Source of the DNA: Actinomadura sp. DC4
GTDB lineage: Bacteria; Actinomycetota; Actinomycetes; Streptosporangiales; Streptosporangiaceae
NCBI RefSeq assembly: GCF_030406325.1
Contig: NZ_JAUEQY010000023.1
Location: forward strand, 1 to 64,000
Length of the DNA stretch: 64,000 bases
Direction: 5' to 3'
Shown here: one piece after another, positions 51,298 to 59,759 of the stretch
Layout of the letters: every line of letters begins with the position of its first letter
Numbering within the stretch: the stretch's first letter is position 1
Notes under the pieces: generated by a model
Told to the model about the DNA's origin: nothing
Seen by the model: the letters and a program-made list of their open reading frames with translations, nothing else
The model's database searches: none
Made by a program: the position numbers and the translations under genes

Positions 51298-52368
51298 GTG
51301 ACGGCAGCGGACACCGGAGGTCTTCCGGCCCGGCTCCGCCGCCGTTCGACCAGGCCGGAGCAGGCGGCGAGCGGTGCTACTTTTCACGGCATGCCGTCCG
51401 GACGAACGCGGCCGGCCGCCGCCGATGCACAAATCGATCTCGCCCATGCGGCACAGAAAGGTGATCTACAGAGCTTCGGGCTGCTGCTGAGGATTCATTA
51501 CGCCGGGATGTACGCGGTGGCGTACAGCATCCTCGAGAGTGTCCCCGACGCCGAGGACGTCTGCCAGGACGCCGCCATCATCGCGATGTCCCGGCTGGGA
51601 GACCTGCGGGATCCCTCGGCGGTGGGCCCCTGGCTCAAGGCCATCGTGCGCAACAACTGCCGCATGCGCCTGCGAACCCGCCTGCCGGTGCCCGCCGGGT
51701 TCCCCGACGACTCGGCCATGATGGCCGGTGCCGACGACCCGGCCGAGATCATCGAGCGCCACGCGACGCGCGACTGGGTCTGGGACGGCCTGATGGGGCT
51801 GACCCCGGCCGTACGCGACGCGGCGATCCTGCGGTACTTCACGCAGCTGAACTCCTATCAGGAGATCGCGCGTGTGTGCGACGTGCCGGTGGGGACGGTA
51901 CGAAGCCGGCTCAGCGAGGCCCGCAGGCGGCTCGCCGGGGCGCTGCCCGCGACGGCCGCGGCGCGGCACGACGACGTCGGAGCGCTGACCGCCGAACGCC
52001 GCGAGGAGGCGGCGGCGGTGCTGACGGCGGTTTCGTGCTTCACGCCGCTGTCGGCCCTGAGCGAGCGGTGGTGGCCGGACGTGGAGATCACGTGGCCGAC
52101 CGGCGACCTGCTGGTCGGTCTCCCCGCACTGCTCGCGGTGTGCGCCTCCGACTACGCCGACGGGGTCCAGGCCTCGCTGACCAACGTCGTGGCCGGCCCC
52201 GGTCTCACCATCTGGGAGAACCGCTTCATCAACCCTCCGGAGGACCCGGACCACTGTCCCCCCGGGGCCACCTGGCTGCTGACGGAGGCGGAGGGCCGGA
52301 TCCGGTCCGTACGCCTCTTCCACGCGCCGCGTCCGGCGCCGGTATGTGACCCAGAGCACTCGAGATGA
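51298..52368 (+). CDS. ECF-type sigma factor with SnoaL-like C-terminal extension
   Basis: 356 residues from GTG 51298, chosen for the GGAGGAGG ribosome site; GTG 51280 and ATG 51391 are in frame. The sigma part (about 45-235): region 2 (LRIHYAGMYAVAYSILESVPDAEDVCQDAAIIAMSRLGDL) and region 4 (LTPAVRDAAILRYFTQLNSYQEIARVCDVPVGTVRSRLSEARRRL). The C-terminal about 110 residues form a SnoaL-like extension (LLVGLPALLAVCASDYAD...FINPPEDPDHCPPGATWLL), as in ECF41-like factors, where it modulates activity instead of a separate anti-sigma factor. It overlaps the GNAT gene by ATGA. Confidence 0.8.
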   Translation: MTAADTGGLPARLRRRSTRPEQAASGATFHGMPSGRTRPAAADAQIDLAHAAQKGDLQSFGLLLRIHYAGMYAVAYSILESVPDAEDVCQDAAIIAMSRLGDLRDPSAVGPWLKAIVRNNCRMRLRTRLPVPAGFPDDSAMMAGADDPAEIIERHATRDWVWDGLMGLTPAVRDAAILRYFTQLNSYQEIARVCDVPVGTVRSRLSEARRRLAGALPATAAARHDDVGALTAERREEAAAVLTAVSCFTPLSALSERWWPDVEITWPTGDLLVGLPALLAVCASDYADGVQASLTNVVAGPGLTIWENRFINPPEDPDHCPPGATWLLTEAEGRIRSVRLFHAPRPAPVCDPEHSR

Positions 52369-53189
52369 CCGGCCACGGGATCGAACTTCGTGCTTCCGGG
52401 GCGCATCACGTTGGCATGACAGGACATTCGATTCATGATGTGGAGCCGCAGCTCGCCGCGAACCGGCGTTTCTGGACCGGCTGGGCCAAGGCCGACCCCG
52501 ACACCGACCTGGCGATCTACCGTTCGGACGTCCCGCACGTCCTCTTCAACGGGGTGATGCGGGCGCGTGACGTACCGCTGGACGAGGCGGTCGCCGAGGC
52601 CAGACAGCGGCTGGCCGGTTCGTCGTGGTGCTGGTGGGTCGGCGACGACAGCGACGAAGGGGTCGCAGAGCACCTGCTCGATCACGGCGCCGAGCACACG
52701 ACCAGCATGCCCGTCATGGCGGCGGACCTCACCGAGACGGTGGAACAACCGCTCCCCGAAGGGTTGACGGTCCGGCACGTCACCGACCGGGCGGGCCTGT
52801 GGGACCTCGTGACCGCGTACGCCGGGCCGCTCGGCTTCCCGCTCGACGGGCTCGGCACGCTGATCGAGTCCAACATTGACTACCTGGCGCGGGATCCGGA
52901 GCTCATCCACCTCACCGGCGCCCTCGACGGGAAGACGGTCGGAACGGCGGTCGTGTCGCTGAGCGGTGACGTCGCGGCGCTCTACTGCATCGCCACCGAC
53001 GCGGACCACCGGAAACGCGGAGTCGCGACGGCCCTCACGCTGGAGGCGATGCGGATCGCCCGGGAGGCCGGCCACGAGGTCGCCACGCTCCAGGCGAGCT
53101 CGATGGGAAGGCCGGTGTACGAGCGCATCGGCTTCACGACCGTCTCGCACTACCGCCTGTTCGAGTTCGGCCCCGCGGAGGAGAGCTGA
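52365..53189 (+). CDS. GNAT-family N-acetyltransferase
   Basis: 274 residues from ATG 52365, overlapping the sigma factor stop; an in-frame ATG 52416 is an alternative. The C-terminal half is a GNAT domain: GTAVVSLSGDVAALYCIATDADHRKRGVATALTLEAM contains the acetyl-CoA-binding RxRGVAxxL loop, and SSMGRPVYERIGFTTV is the final strand-helix. The N-terminal half (1-130) is a second, degenerate GNAT-like region with no clear CoA loop. The target amine is unknown. Coupling to the sigma gene suggests co-regulation. Confidence 0.85.
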   Translation: MTGHGIELRASGAHHVGMTGHSIHDVEPQLAANRRFWTGWAKADPDTDLAIYRSDVPHVLFNGVMRARDVPLDEAVAEARQRLAGSSWCWWVGDDSDEGVAEHLLDHGAEHTTSMPVMAADLTETVEQPLPEGLTVRHVTDRAGLWDLVTAYAGPLGFPLDGLGTLIESNIDYLARDPELIHLTGALDGKTVGTAVVSLSGDVAALYCIATDADHRKRGVATALTLEAMRIAREAGHEVATLQASSMGRPVYERIGFTTVSHYRLFEFGPAEES

Positions 53190-53222
53190 CCGGAGGACGG
53201 CGGGGGCGACACCATGACACCC

Positions 53223-53260
53223 GGCCGCCGCCGTCACCACCCAGGCCGACGGCGGCGGCC
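53223..53260 (+). terminator. Terminator of the sigma factor-GNAT operon
   Basis: 13-bp perfect stem GGCCGCCGCCGTC (53223-53235) with GACGGCGGCGGCC (53248-53260), 12-nt loop, 34 nt after the GNAT stop. The remaining gap to the SARP gene (53261-53412) shows nothing else. Confidence 0.6.
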
Positions 53261-53412
53261 ACGACCACCACGAAGAGAAGCGGAGGCCCGATGCGGGAAG
53301 CCCCGGACCGGGCCGTCGCGGCCTGGACGGTGTTCTCCTAAACGAGTGTCACCAGGCGCATTCGGCGCCGGGAGATCGACGGACGAGAAGGCGGCGTAAG
53401 GGCGGACGGTCA

Positions 53413-56277
53413 GTGAAAGAAGTTCGGATTCAGATCCTCGGTCCGTTGCGGATCTGGCGGGGCGACGTCGAGCTGGACGCCGGCCCCTGGCAGCAGCGCT
53501 GTCTCCTGGCCCTCTTGCTCGCCCGGGTCGGGAGCCCGATCAGCATGACCGAACTGATCGATCTGCTGTGGGCCGACGATCCGCCGGCCAGCGCCGTCAA
53601 TGTGATCCACAAGTACGTCGGTGGGCTGCGCCGCCTGCTGGAGCCGGGACTGACCGCACGCGCGCAGGGGTCGTGGCTGACCCGGCACGGCAACGGCTAC
53701 CGCCTCGTCGCCGGCGCGGATCACCTGGACCTGGCCGCCTTCCGGAGCCAGGTCGAAAGGGCCAGGGCGAGCCTGAGCGACGACCGCCCGGACGACGCGC
53801 TCGACCACTACGTTCAGGGTCTTCGTCTGTGGCAGGGGCCGCCGGGCGACGGCCTGGCCGAGAGCGCGGCGGCGACGGCGGTCCTGTCGGCTCTGGAGGG
53901 CGAGCTCTTCGAGGCGGCCATGGAGGCCGCCGAGCTGGCCATGCGCCGGGGCCACCCGGCCCGTGTGCTGCCCCTACTGAGACGGGCGGCGGGCCTGGGG
54001 CCGCTGAACGAACCGGTCCAGGCCTTCTTGGTGCGCGTTCTGGCCGCGGCGGGCCAGCAGGCCGAAGCGTTGTCCGTCTTCCAGACCGTACGCGACCGTC
54101 TCGCCGACGAGCTCGGCATCGACCCCGGGTCCGACCTGAGAGAGGCACACCGCCAGGTGCTGGCCCAGAGCGCCGCGGGGCCCGAGAACCGCGAGATCGA
54201 TCGTGGGCCGACCTGGGTGACGCCGCTCGTCAGGCCCGCCCAGCTCCCGCCGGACCTGCCGAACTTCGTCGGCCGGGAGGCCGAGCTGTCGACGCTGACC
54301 GAACTGTTCGAGAACGGGCGCCGGAGCGAGGACACGAGCCCGTTGATCGTGGCGATGGACGGTATGGGCGGGGTCGGCAAGTCGACGCTCGCCCTCCGTT
54401 TCGCCGGCCGGATCGCCGGGCGGCTGACGGACGGCCATCTCCATCTCGACCTGCGGGGGAACGAGACCGAGGCGCTGCCGGTCGCCGACGCCCTGAGGTC
54501 TCTCCTGCACGCCCTGGGCGTGCCCGCGCAACAGATTCCGGACACGTTCGACTCGCTGGTGGGCATGTACCGGAGCCTGACCGCGGGCAAGAACCTCCTC
54601 CTCCTGCTGGACAGTGCCCGCGACGTCGCGCAGGTCCGGCCGCTGCTGCCCAACTCCGGTGACGGCGTCGTCCTGGTGACCAGCCGGACGCCGCTGGTCG
54701 GACTGGCCGCGTTCGACGGCGCCCATCTGCTGCACGTCGACGTCCCCGGCATGCAAGAGGCGCACGCACTGCTCGAGAGGCGCCTGCCGCCGCTCCCGCC
54801 CGGGTCACGCGACGCGTTCATCGACGAGATCATCACGTCGTGCGGCCGGCTGCCGCTGGCCCTGGCGATCGTGGCGGCCCGGATCAGCGCCCATCCGCGG
54901 CTCTCGCCGGCCGCCGTGGCCGCCGAGCTGAGAGACGCCGACGGCCTCTTGGGCGCCTTCCCGAGCGGCCAGGGCGTCAGCGATCCGCGCACCGCCTTCG
55001 CCTGGTCCTACCAGCGGCTGAGCGCCGGGGCCGCGCGGCTCTTCCGGCTCTCGTCGCTGACCATGGGCCCCGACGTCTCCGCGGCCGCGTACACGAGCCT
55101 GGCCGGGCTGGACCCGCGAGAGACGCGTGAACTCCTGCGCGAGCTGTCAGAGGTGGCGCTTCTGGAGGAGCACGGCGCCGGCCGGTTCTCCTCCCACGTC
55201 CTGGTGAAGGCCTACGCGCGAGAACTCTGCGCGGCGACCGAGACCGAGCCGGAGCGGGAGGAGGCCGCCACCCGCCTGCTTCAGCACTACCTGCACAGCA
55301 GCTTCAACGCCCAGGTCGTCCTGAATCCGCACCGGACCCCGATCCAGCCGCCGCCCGCGGTGGCCGGCGTCCGTCCGGAGCGACCCGGCTCCTACGACGA
55401 CGCGATGGCGTGGTTCGCCGTCGAACACGACGTCCTCGGCCATGCGGTACGGGAGGCGGCGGAGGCAGGGCATGGTGTGGTGCCGTGGCAGCTCGCGCTC
55501 ACCCTGCAGCAGTACCTGCAGTGGACCGGCTTCTTCTACCAGTGGGCCGACGTGATGCGTACGGCGCTGAGCGCGGCCCGAAGGGACGGTGACCGCCTGG
55601 GTGAGGCCCATGTCCTGCGAAGCATGGCCGGCGCGCGCTTCTTCCTCGGCGCCTATGAGGAGGCGCGAGATCTTCTGCGCGCCCCGCAGGAGATCTTCAC
55701 CGAGTTCGGCTGCGTTCTCGAGCAGGGATATGTCCACACGAACATGGGCGACGTCCTCAACAAGCTCGGTCTGAGCGAGGAGGCGTTGAAAGAGCACGAG
55801 CAGGCCCTGGACAGGTATCGCACGGCGGAGAACTACCGTGCCGAGGTCAGGGCACTGTCCGACATCGCCGACACCTTCGGTCGGCTCGGGTACGATGAGC
55901 AGGCGATCGATTCACTTCAGGACGCCATACGGCTGAACGAGGAGATCGGCAATCCGCACGAAGCAGGCGAGGTCCGCGTCGAGGCCGGAAAGATCCTCGC
56001 CAGGCTCGGTCGGCTGAGCGAAGGCGCCGAGCAGCTCGAACTCGCGGTCCGGACGATGCAGCGGGTCGGGGAGAAGTCCATCCGGTTCGAGGCGTCGGTG
56101 GAGCTGGCACATGCCCGCCTCGCCCTCGGTGAGACCGAACGCGCTCGCGAGGCATGGGCCTCCGCCCGATCCTTGATGCTCACCTTCCAGAACGGCGGGA
56201 CCGACGGAATGCGCGTCTCCGTCGACCTGCTGCGGCACGCGCTCGGCGCCTCCGCCGTTCCTGACCCGGAGGACTGA
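53413..56277 (+). CDS. AfsR-like SARP transcriptional regulator (BTAD, NB-ARC, TPR)
   Basis: 954 residues from GTG 53413. Domain order: OmpR-type winged HTH (1-95, LIDLLWADDPPASAVNVIHKYVGGLRRLL), bacterial transcriptional activation domain (98-245), NB-ARC ATPase (about 285-560) with VGREAEL, Walker A MGGVGKST, LLLLLDSARD as Walker B-like, and GRLPLALAI (the GLPLA motif); then TPR repeats (about 690-930). This is the AfsR architecture: an ATP-dependent activator of secondary-metabolite genes. The two promoters at 56324 and 58064 have the heptamer layout such factors bind. No heptamer pair was seen upstream of its own start. Confidence 0.92.
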   Translation: MKEVRIQILGPLRIWRGDVELDAGPWQQRCLLALLLARVGSPISMTELIDLLWADDPPASAVNVIHKYVGGLRRLLEPGLTARAQGSWLTRHGNGYRLVAGADHLDLAAFRSQVERARASLSDDRPDDALDHYVQGLRLWQGPPGDGLAESAAATAVLSALEGELFEAAMEAAELAMRRGHPARVLPLLRRAAGLGPLNEPVQAFLVRVLAAAGQQAEALSVFQTVRDRLADELGIDPGSDLREAHRQVLAQSAAGPENREIDRGPTWVTPLVRPAQLPPDLPNFVGREAELSTLTELFENGRRSEDTSPLIVAMDGMGGVGKSTLALRFAGRIAGRLTDGHLHLDLRGNETEALPVADALRSLLHALGVPAQQIPDTFDSLVGMYRSLTAGKNLLLLLDSARDVAQVRPLLPNSGDGVVLVTSRTPLVGLAAFDGAHLLHVDVPGMQEAHALLERRLPPLPPGSRDAFIDEIITSCGRLPLALAIVAARISAHPRLSPAAVAAELRDADGLLGAFPSGQGVSDPRTAFAWSYQRLSAGAARLFRLSSLTMGPDVSAAAYTSLAGLDPRETRELLRELSEVALLEEHGAGRFSSHVLVKAYARELCAATETEPEREEAATRLLQHYLHSSFNAQVVLNPHRTPIQPPPAVAGVRPERPGSYDDAMAWFAVEHDVLGHAVREAAEAGHGVVPWQLALTLQQYLQWTGFFYQWADVMRTALSAARRDGDRLGEAHVLRSMAGARFFLGAYEEARDLLRAPQEIFTEFGCVLEQGYVHTNMGDVLNKLGLSEEALKEHEQALDRYRTAENYRAEVRALSDIADTFGRLGYDEQAIDSLQDAIRLNEEIGNPHEAGEVRVEAGKILARLGRLSEGAEQLELAVRTMQRVGEKSIRFEASVELAHARLALGETERAREAWASARSLMLTFQNGGTDGMRVSVDLLRHALGASAVPDPED

Positions 56278-56323
56278 CCGGACGGGTCCGCGGAAGGCAT
56301 CCTGAGAGGGACGGAACTCCATG

Positions 56324-56355
56324 GTCAGTGTCTGTTCAGTGGCCGGCCCTAAGGT
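56324..56355 (+). promoter_or_regulatory. SARP-type promoter (heptamer repeats and -10 box)
   Basis: GTCAGTG (56324-56330) and TTCAGTG (56335-56341), 11-bp pitch, then exactly 8 nt, then TAAGGT (56350-56355) as a TANNNT -10 box. The ATG at 56366 lies 10 nt further. Known: SARPs bind heptamer direct repeats at 11-bp pitch with the last repeat 8 bp before the -10. Confidence 0.7.
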
Positions 56356-56365
56356 CCGGTGACCG

Positions 56366-58030
56366 ATGAGCGAAGACGGATTCGCGCGGCCCGGTCCGCG
56401 GCGTGACGAAACGGCCTCCGGCGAGCCGACGTTGAGCGAGGAGCAGTTCCGGCGGCTCGCGGGATACGGGCGGCGTGAGTCCGTCGAGGCCGGACAGGTG
56501 CTGTACGCCGGCGGCGACCACTCGTATGACCTGGTCCTCCTGGAGACCGCGGCCGCACAGGTCGTACGCGAGGCGACCCTCACCGAGCCCGGACAGGTGA
56601 TCTATGACCGGCGGCCGGGCGAGTTCCTGGGCGAGCTCAACCTGCTGACCGGCCAGACCGTCTACCTCACGGCCCGGGTCACCACGGCCGGGACCGTCAG
56701 CCGGGTCGACCCGGCGGCGCTGCGCCGGGCGCTCGCCGAGCAGTCCGACATCACCGACGTGCTCCTCGAGGCCTTCCGCGTGCGAAGAGAGATCATGCGG
56801 ACGTCCGCCGGCGAGGCGCTGGAGATCGTCGCCCGGCCGGACGAGGCGGGCGGACGCGCGCTGCGCGCGTACGTGACACGCCTGAACCTGCCGCACTCGT
56901 GGCTCGACGCCACGTCGGCGACCGGACGTGCGGTGATGAGGGCCGCCGGCGTCGAGGACGAAGACCTGCCCATCGCCGTCGTGGGCGGTGAGGTGCTCCG
57001 GGGAGCGACGCCGGGGACGATCGGTGAAGCGCTCGGTCTCTCCTTCGACGCGGACCGGGGCGAGGTCGATCTCGTGATCGTCGGCGCGGGACCGGCGGGT
57101 CTGGCCGCGGCCGTGTACGGCGCTTCCGAGGGCCTCGTCACCGTCCTGTTCGACCGGGCCGGACCCGGAGGTCAGGCGGCGACGAGCTCACGAATCGAGA
57201 ACTACCTGGGCTTTCCTGGTGGGATCAGCGGAGAGGAGCTCACTCGGCGGGCGATGCTCCAGGCGCTGAAGTTCGGCACCGCGATCTCCACACCCTGTGA
57301 GGTCACCGGTCTCGACCTCGCCGACGCGGAGAGCCCGGTCGTCACGCTGCAGGACGGCGTCCGCGTACGGGCGCGGGCGGTGATCGTCACCACCGGTGCG
57401 CGGTACCGGCGCCTGGACGTTCCGCGATGGAGCGAGTTCGAGGACGCCGGCCACATCCGGTACTCCGCCACCGAACTCGACCTGCGGGGGTGCGAGTCGC
57501 AACCGGTGACGGTCATCGGCGGCGCCAACTCCGCCGGGCAGGCCGCGCTCTTCCTCGCCTCACGAGGATCGAGCGTGGACATGGTGATCCGTGCCGCCGT
57601 GATCGAAAACGGCATGTCGGCGTACCTGGCCGACCGCGTACGGGTGCATCCCCGGATCCGGGTGCGGGTCCGGAGTGAGATCCGTGCCCTCGACGGAGAC
57701 GACGGCCTGGAGGCGGTCGTCGTCGAGGGACCCGAGGGCCGGCGGGAGCGGCTGGAGAGCCGGGTGCTGTTCTGCTTCATCGGCGCCGAGCCCGCGTCCG
57801 GATGGCTGGACGGGCTCGCTCTGGACGATCACGGGTTCGTGCTCACCGACAGCCGGCTGCCCGCGGGAACCTCCGCGTCACCGCTGCCCTTCCAGACCAG
57901 CGCGCCGCGCGTCTTCGCGGCCGGTGACGTGCGGTCGGGCTCGATGAAGCGCGTGGCCTCCGCCGTGGGTGAGGGCGCGGGCGCCGTGGCGGCCGTCCAC
58001 ACCGCGCTCACGCCGCCGGCCCACCGCTGA
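56366..58030 (+). CDS. CNB-fused thioredoxin-reductase-like FAD oxidoreductase
   Basis: 554 residues from ATG 56366. The N-terminal cyclic-nucleotide-binding-like domain (about 22-135: PGEFLGELNLLTGQTVYLTARV) is followed by a linker (135-235), then a thioredoxin-reductase-type flavoprotein domain: FAD site VIVGAGPAGLAAAVYG (about 237), GGQAATSSRIENYLGFPGGISG, NADPH site VIGGANSAGQAALFLASRG (about 383), and C-terminal FAAGDVRSGSMKRVASAVGEG. The redox CxxC of true thioredoxin reductases is absent; RYSATELDLRGCESQ stands there. It is the first gene of the putative SARP mini-regulon. The substrate is unknown. Confidence 0.88.
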   Translation: MSEDGFARPGPRRDETASGEPTLSEEQFRRLAGYGRRESVEAGQVLYAGGDHSYDLVLLETAAAQVVREATLTEPGQVIYDRRPGEFLGELNLLTGQTVYLTARVTTAGTVSRVDPAALRRALAEQSDITDVLLEAFRVRREIMRTSAGEALEIVARPDEAGGRALRAYVTRLNLPHSWLDATSATGRAVMRAAGVEDEDLPIAVVGGEVLRGATPGTIGEALGLSFDADRGEVDLVIVGAGPAGLAAAVYGASEGLVTVLFDRAGPGGQAATSSRIENYLGFPGGISGEELTRRAMLQALKFGTAISTPCEVTGLDLADAESPVVTLQDGVRVRARAVIVTTGARYRRLDVPRWSEFEDAGHIRYSATELDLRGCESQPVTVIGGANSAGQAALFLASRGSSVDMVIRAAVIENGMSAYLADRVRVHPRIRVRVRSEIRALDGDDGLEAVVVEGPEGRRERLESRVLFCFIGAEPASGWLDGLALDDHGFVLTDSRLPAGTSASPLPFQTSAPRVFAAGDVRSGSMKRVASAVGEGAGAVAAVHTALTPPAHR

Positions 58031-58063
58031 CGTCACGGGCCTTAAGCGGGCCCGGAGCCGCCT

Positions 58064-58106
58064 TTCAGTGAACGTCCAGTCGATCTTCACTGCGCCCGGC
58101 TAGTTT
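58064..58106 (+). promoter_or_regulatory. Three-heptamer SARP-type promoter of the acyl-CoA ligase
   Basis: TTCAGTG (58064-58070), TCCAGTC (58075-58081) and TTCACTG (58086-58092), each 11 bp apart, then exactly 8 nt, then TAGTTT (58101-58106) as -10. The outer repeats can also be read as an inverted repeat (CAGTGAA/TTCACTG). A small hairpin CGGGCC-TTAAGCG-GGCCCG (58036-58054) just upstream may end the preceding gene's transcript. Confidence 0.75.
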
Positions 58107-58147
58107 CCCCGTTCTGATCCGTTGCGTCGACGAACAGAGGGAAACCG

Positions 58148-59695
58148 GTGCTCAACCTCTCCACCCTTCTGGAGGACAGCGCGCGCTCGCATCCGGAGCA
58201 GGTCGCCGTCGTGACCGGTGAGCAACGGCTGACCTACGCCGGCGTCGACGCGGCCGCCCGCCAGGTCGCGGGTCTCCTGGTCGCACGCGGGATCCGGCAC
58301 GGTGACAAGGTGGCCCTGTCGTGCCCCAACCTGGCCTGGTTCCCGATCGTGTACTACGGCGTCCTCAAGGCCGGTGCCGTCGTGGTGCCCCTGAACGTCA
58401 TGCTCAAGAGCCGGGAGGTCGCGTACCACCTCAACGACTCCGAGGCGGCCGCGTACTTCTGCTTCGAGGGGTCCCCGCAACTGCCGACGGGCGCCGAGGG
58501 CTTCGCCGGGTACGGCGCGGCGGAGAGGTGCGAGCACTTCTTCCTGATCACCGCGGATCCGGCCGCGCCGTCGCCGATCGAAGGGGCGGAGACGCTCGGC
58601 GCGGCGCTGGCCGGGCGGCCCGCGACCTTCGAGACGGTGCCGACGCGGGGTGATGATCCGGCGGTCATCCTCTACACCAGCGGGACCACCGGTCAGGCCA
58701 AGGGCGCCGAGCTGTCCCACGAGAACCTCGTACTGAACGCGTTCGTGGCCAACCGGATCTTCGTCAGCACGCCGTGCCTCGACACCCACCTGGTGGTATT
58801 GCCGCTCTTCCACACGTTCGCCGCGACGATCAACATGAACGCCGGGTTCGCCTCGGCGTCGACGCTGATTCTGGTGCCGCGTTTCGAACCCGAGGCCGTC
58901 TTGCGACTCCTCGGGACGCAGGAGATCACCTTTTTCGCCGGCGTGCCGACGATGTACTGGGCTCTGATCGAGGCGCTCACCGACGATGTCGACGCCGACC
59001 GGATCGGACGGACGATGCGCCGGGCGGTGGCCGCGGGCTCCAGCCTGCCGGTAGAGATCATCAAGGGATTCCGCGACCGCTTCGGGGTCACCATCCTCGA
59101 GGGCTACGGGCTGTCAGAGACCTCCCCATCCGTCACGTTCACCCCGCTCTGGGCCGAGCCGCGACCGGGCTCGGTCGGCAAGCCGATCTGGGGCGTGGAG
59201 GTGAAGCTCGTCGACGACGAGTGGAACACGGTCGAGGGCGCCGGTGAGGTCGGTGAGATCGCGATTCGCGGTCACAACGTGATGCGCGGCTACTACAACC
59301 GGCCCGAGGCGACCGCCGAGGTCATGCGGGACGGCTGGTTCCGCACCGGAGACCTGGGCAGACGCGACGAGGACGGCTGGTACTACATCGTCGACCGTGT
59401 CAAGGACATGATCATCCGGAACGGTTTCAACGTCTACCCCCGCGAGGTCGAAGACGTGCTGATGAGCCACGAGGACGTCTCGCTGGCCGTGGTCATCGGC
59501 GTCCCTCGTCCCGGCCACGGCGAGGAGATCAAGGCGGTCGTCGTTCGCCGGCCCGGTGCGACGGTGACCGAGGACGACCTCCTGGCCTGGGGGCGGGAGC
59601 GGATGGCGGCGTACAAGTACCCGCGGATCGTCGAGTTCGCCGACGAGATCCCGATGACCGCGACCGGCAAGCCGCTGAAGCGCGAGCTGCGCTGA
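58148..59695 (+). CDS. Acyl-CoA synthetase / fatty-acid-CoA ligase
   Basis: 515 residues from GTG 58148, with AGAGGGAAACC upstream. Adenylate-forming enzyme with A3 motif VILYTSGTTGQAKGAELSH, A5 EGYGLSETSPS, A7 GWFRTGDLGRRDEDGWY, A8 VDRVKDMIIRNGFNVYPREV, and the C-terminal A10 lysine in TATGKPLKREL. Likely activates a carboxylic acid as CoA ester. Its promoter carries the strongest SARP-type repeats here. Together with the upstream oxidoreductase and downstream MFS it could form a small biosynthetic unit. The acyl specificity is not predictable. Confidence 0.92.
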   Translation: MLNLSTLLEDSARSHPEQVAVVTGEQRLTYAGVDAAARQVAGLLVARGIRHGDKVALSCPNLAWFPIVYYGVLKAGAVVVPLNVMLKSREVAYHLNDSEAAAYFCFEGSPQLPTGAEGFAGYGAAERCEHFFLITADPAAPSPIEGAETLGAALAGRPATFETVPTRGDDPAVILYTSGTTGQAKGAELSHENLVLNAFVANRIFVSTPCLDTHLVVLPLFHTFAATINMNAGFASASTLILVPRFEPEAVLRLLGTQEITFFAGVPTMYWALIEALTDDVDADRIGRTMRRAVAAGSSLPVEIIKGFRDRFGVTILEGYGLSETSPSVTFTPLWAEPRPGSVGKPIWGVEVKLVDDEWNTVEGAGEVGEIAIRGHNVMRGYYNRPEATAEVMRDGWFRTGDLGRRDEDGWYYIVDRVKDMIIRNGFNVYPREVEDVLMSHEDVSLAVVIGVPRPGHGEEIKAVVVRRPGATVTEDDLLAWGRERMAAYKYPRIVEFADEIPMTATGKPLKRELR

Positions 59696-59759
59696 CACCA
59701 CCCGGCCGCCCCCGGCGGGTGACGAGCCGGTGGACCACGACGAGACGCGGAAGGTGGAC

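Noticed and set aside
58066-58092. Inverted repeat CAGTGAA/TTCACTG as a repressor operator
   Set aside because: The direct-repeat reading explains three heptamers, the 11-bp pitch and the 8-bp distance to -10, and recurs at 56324, so it is the better explanation.
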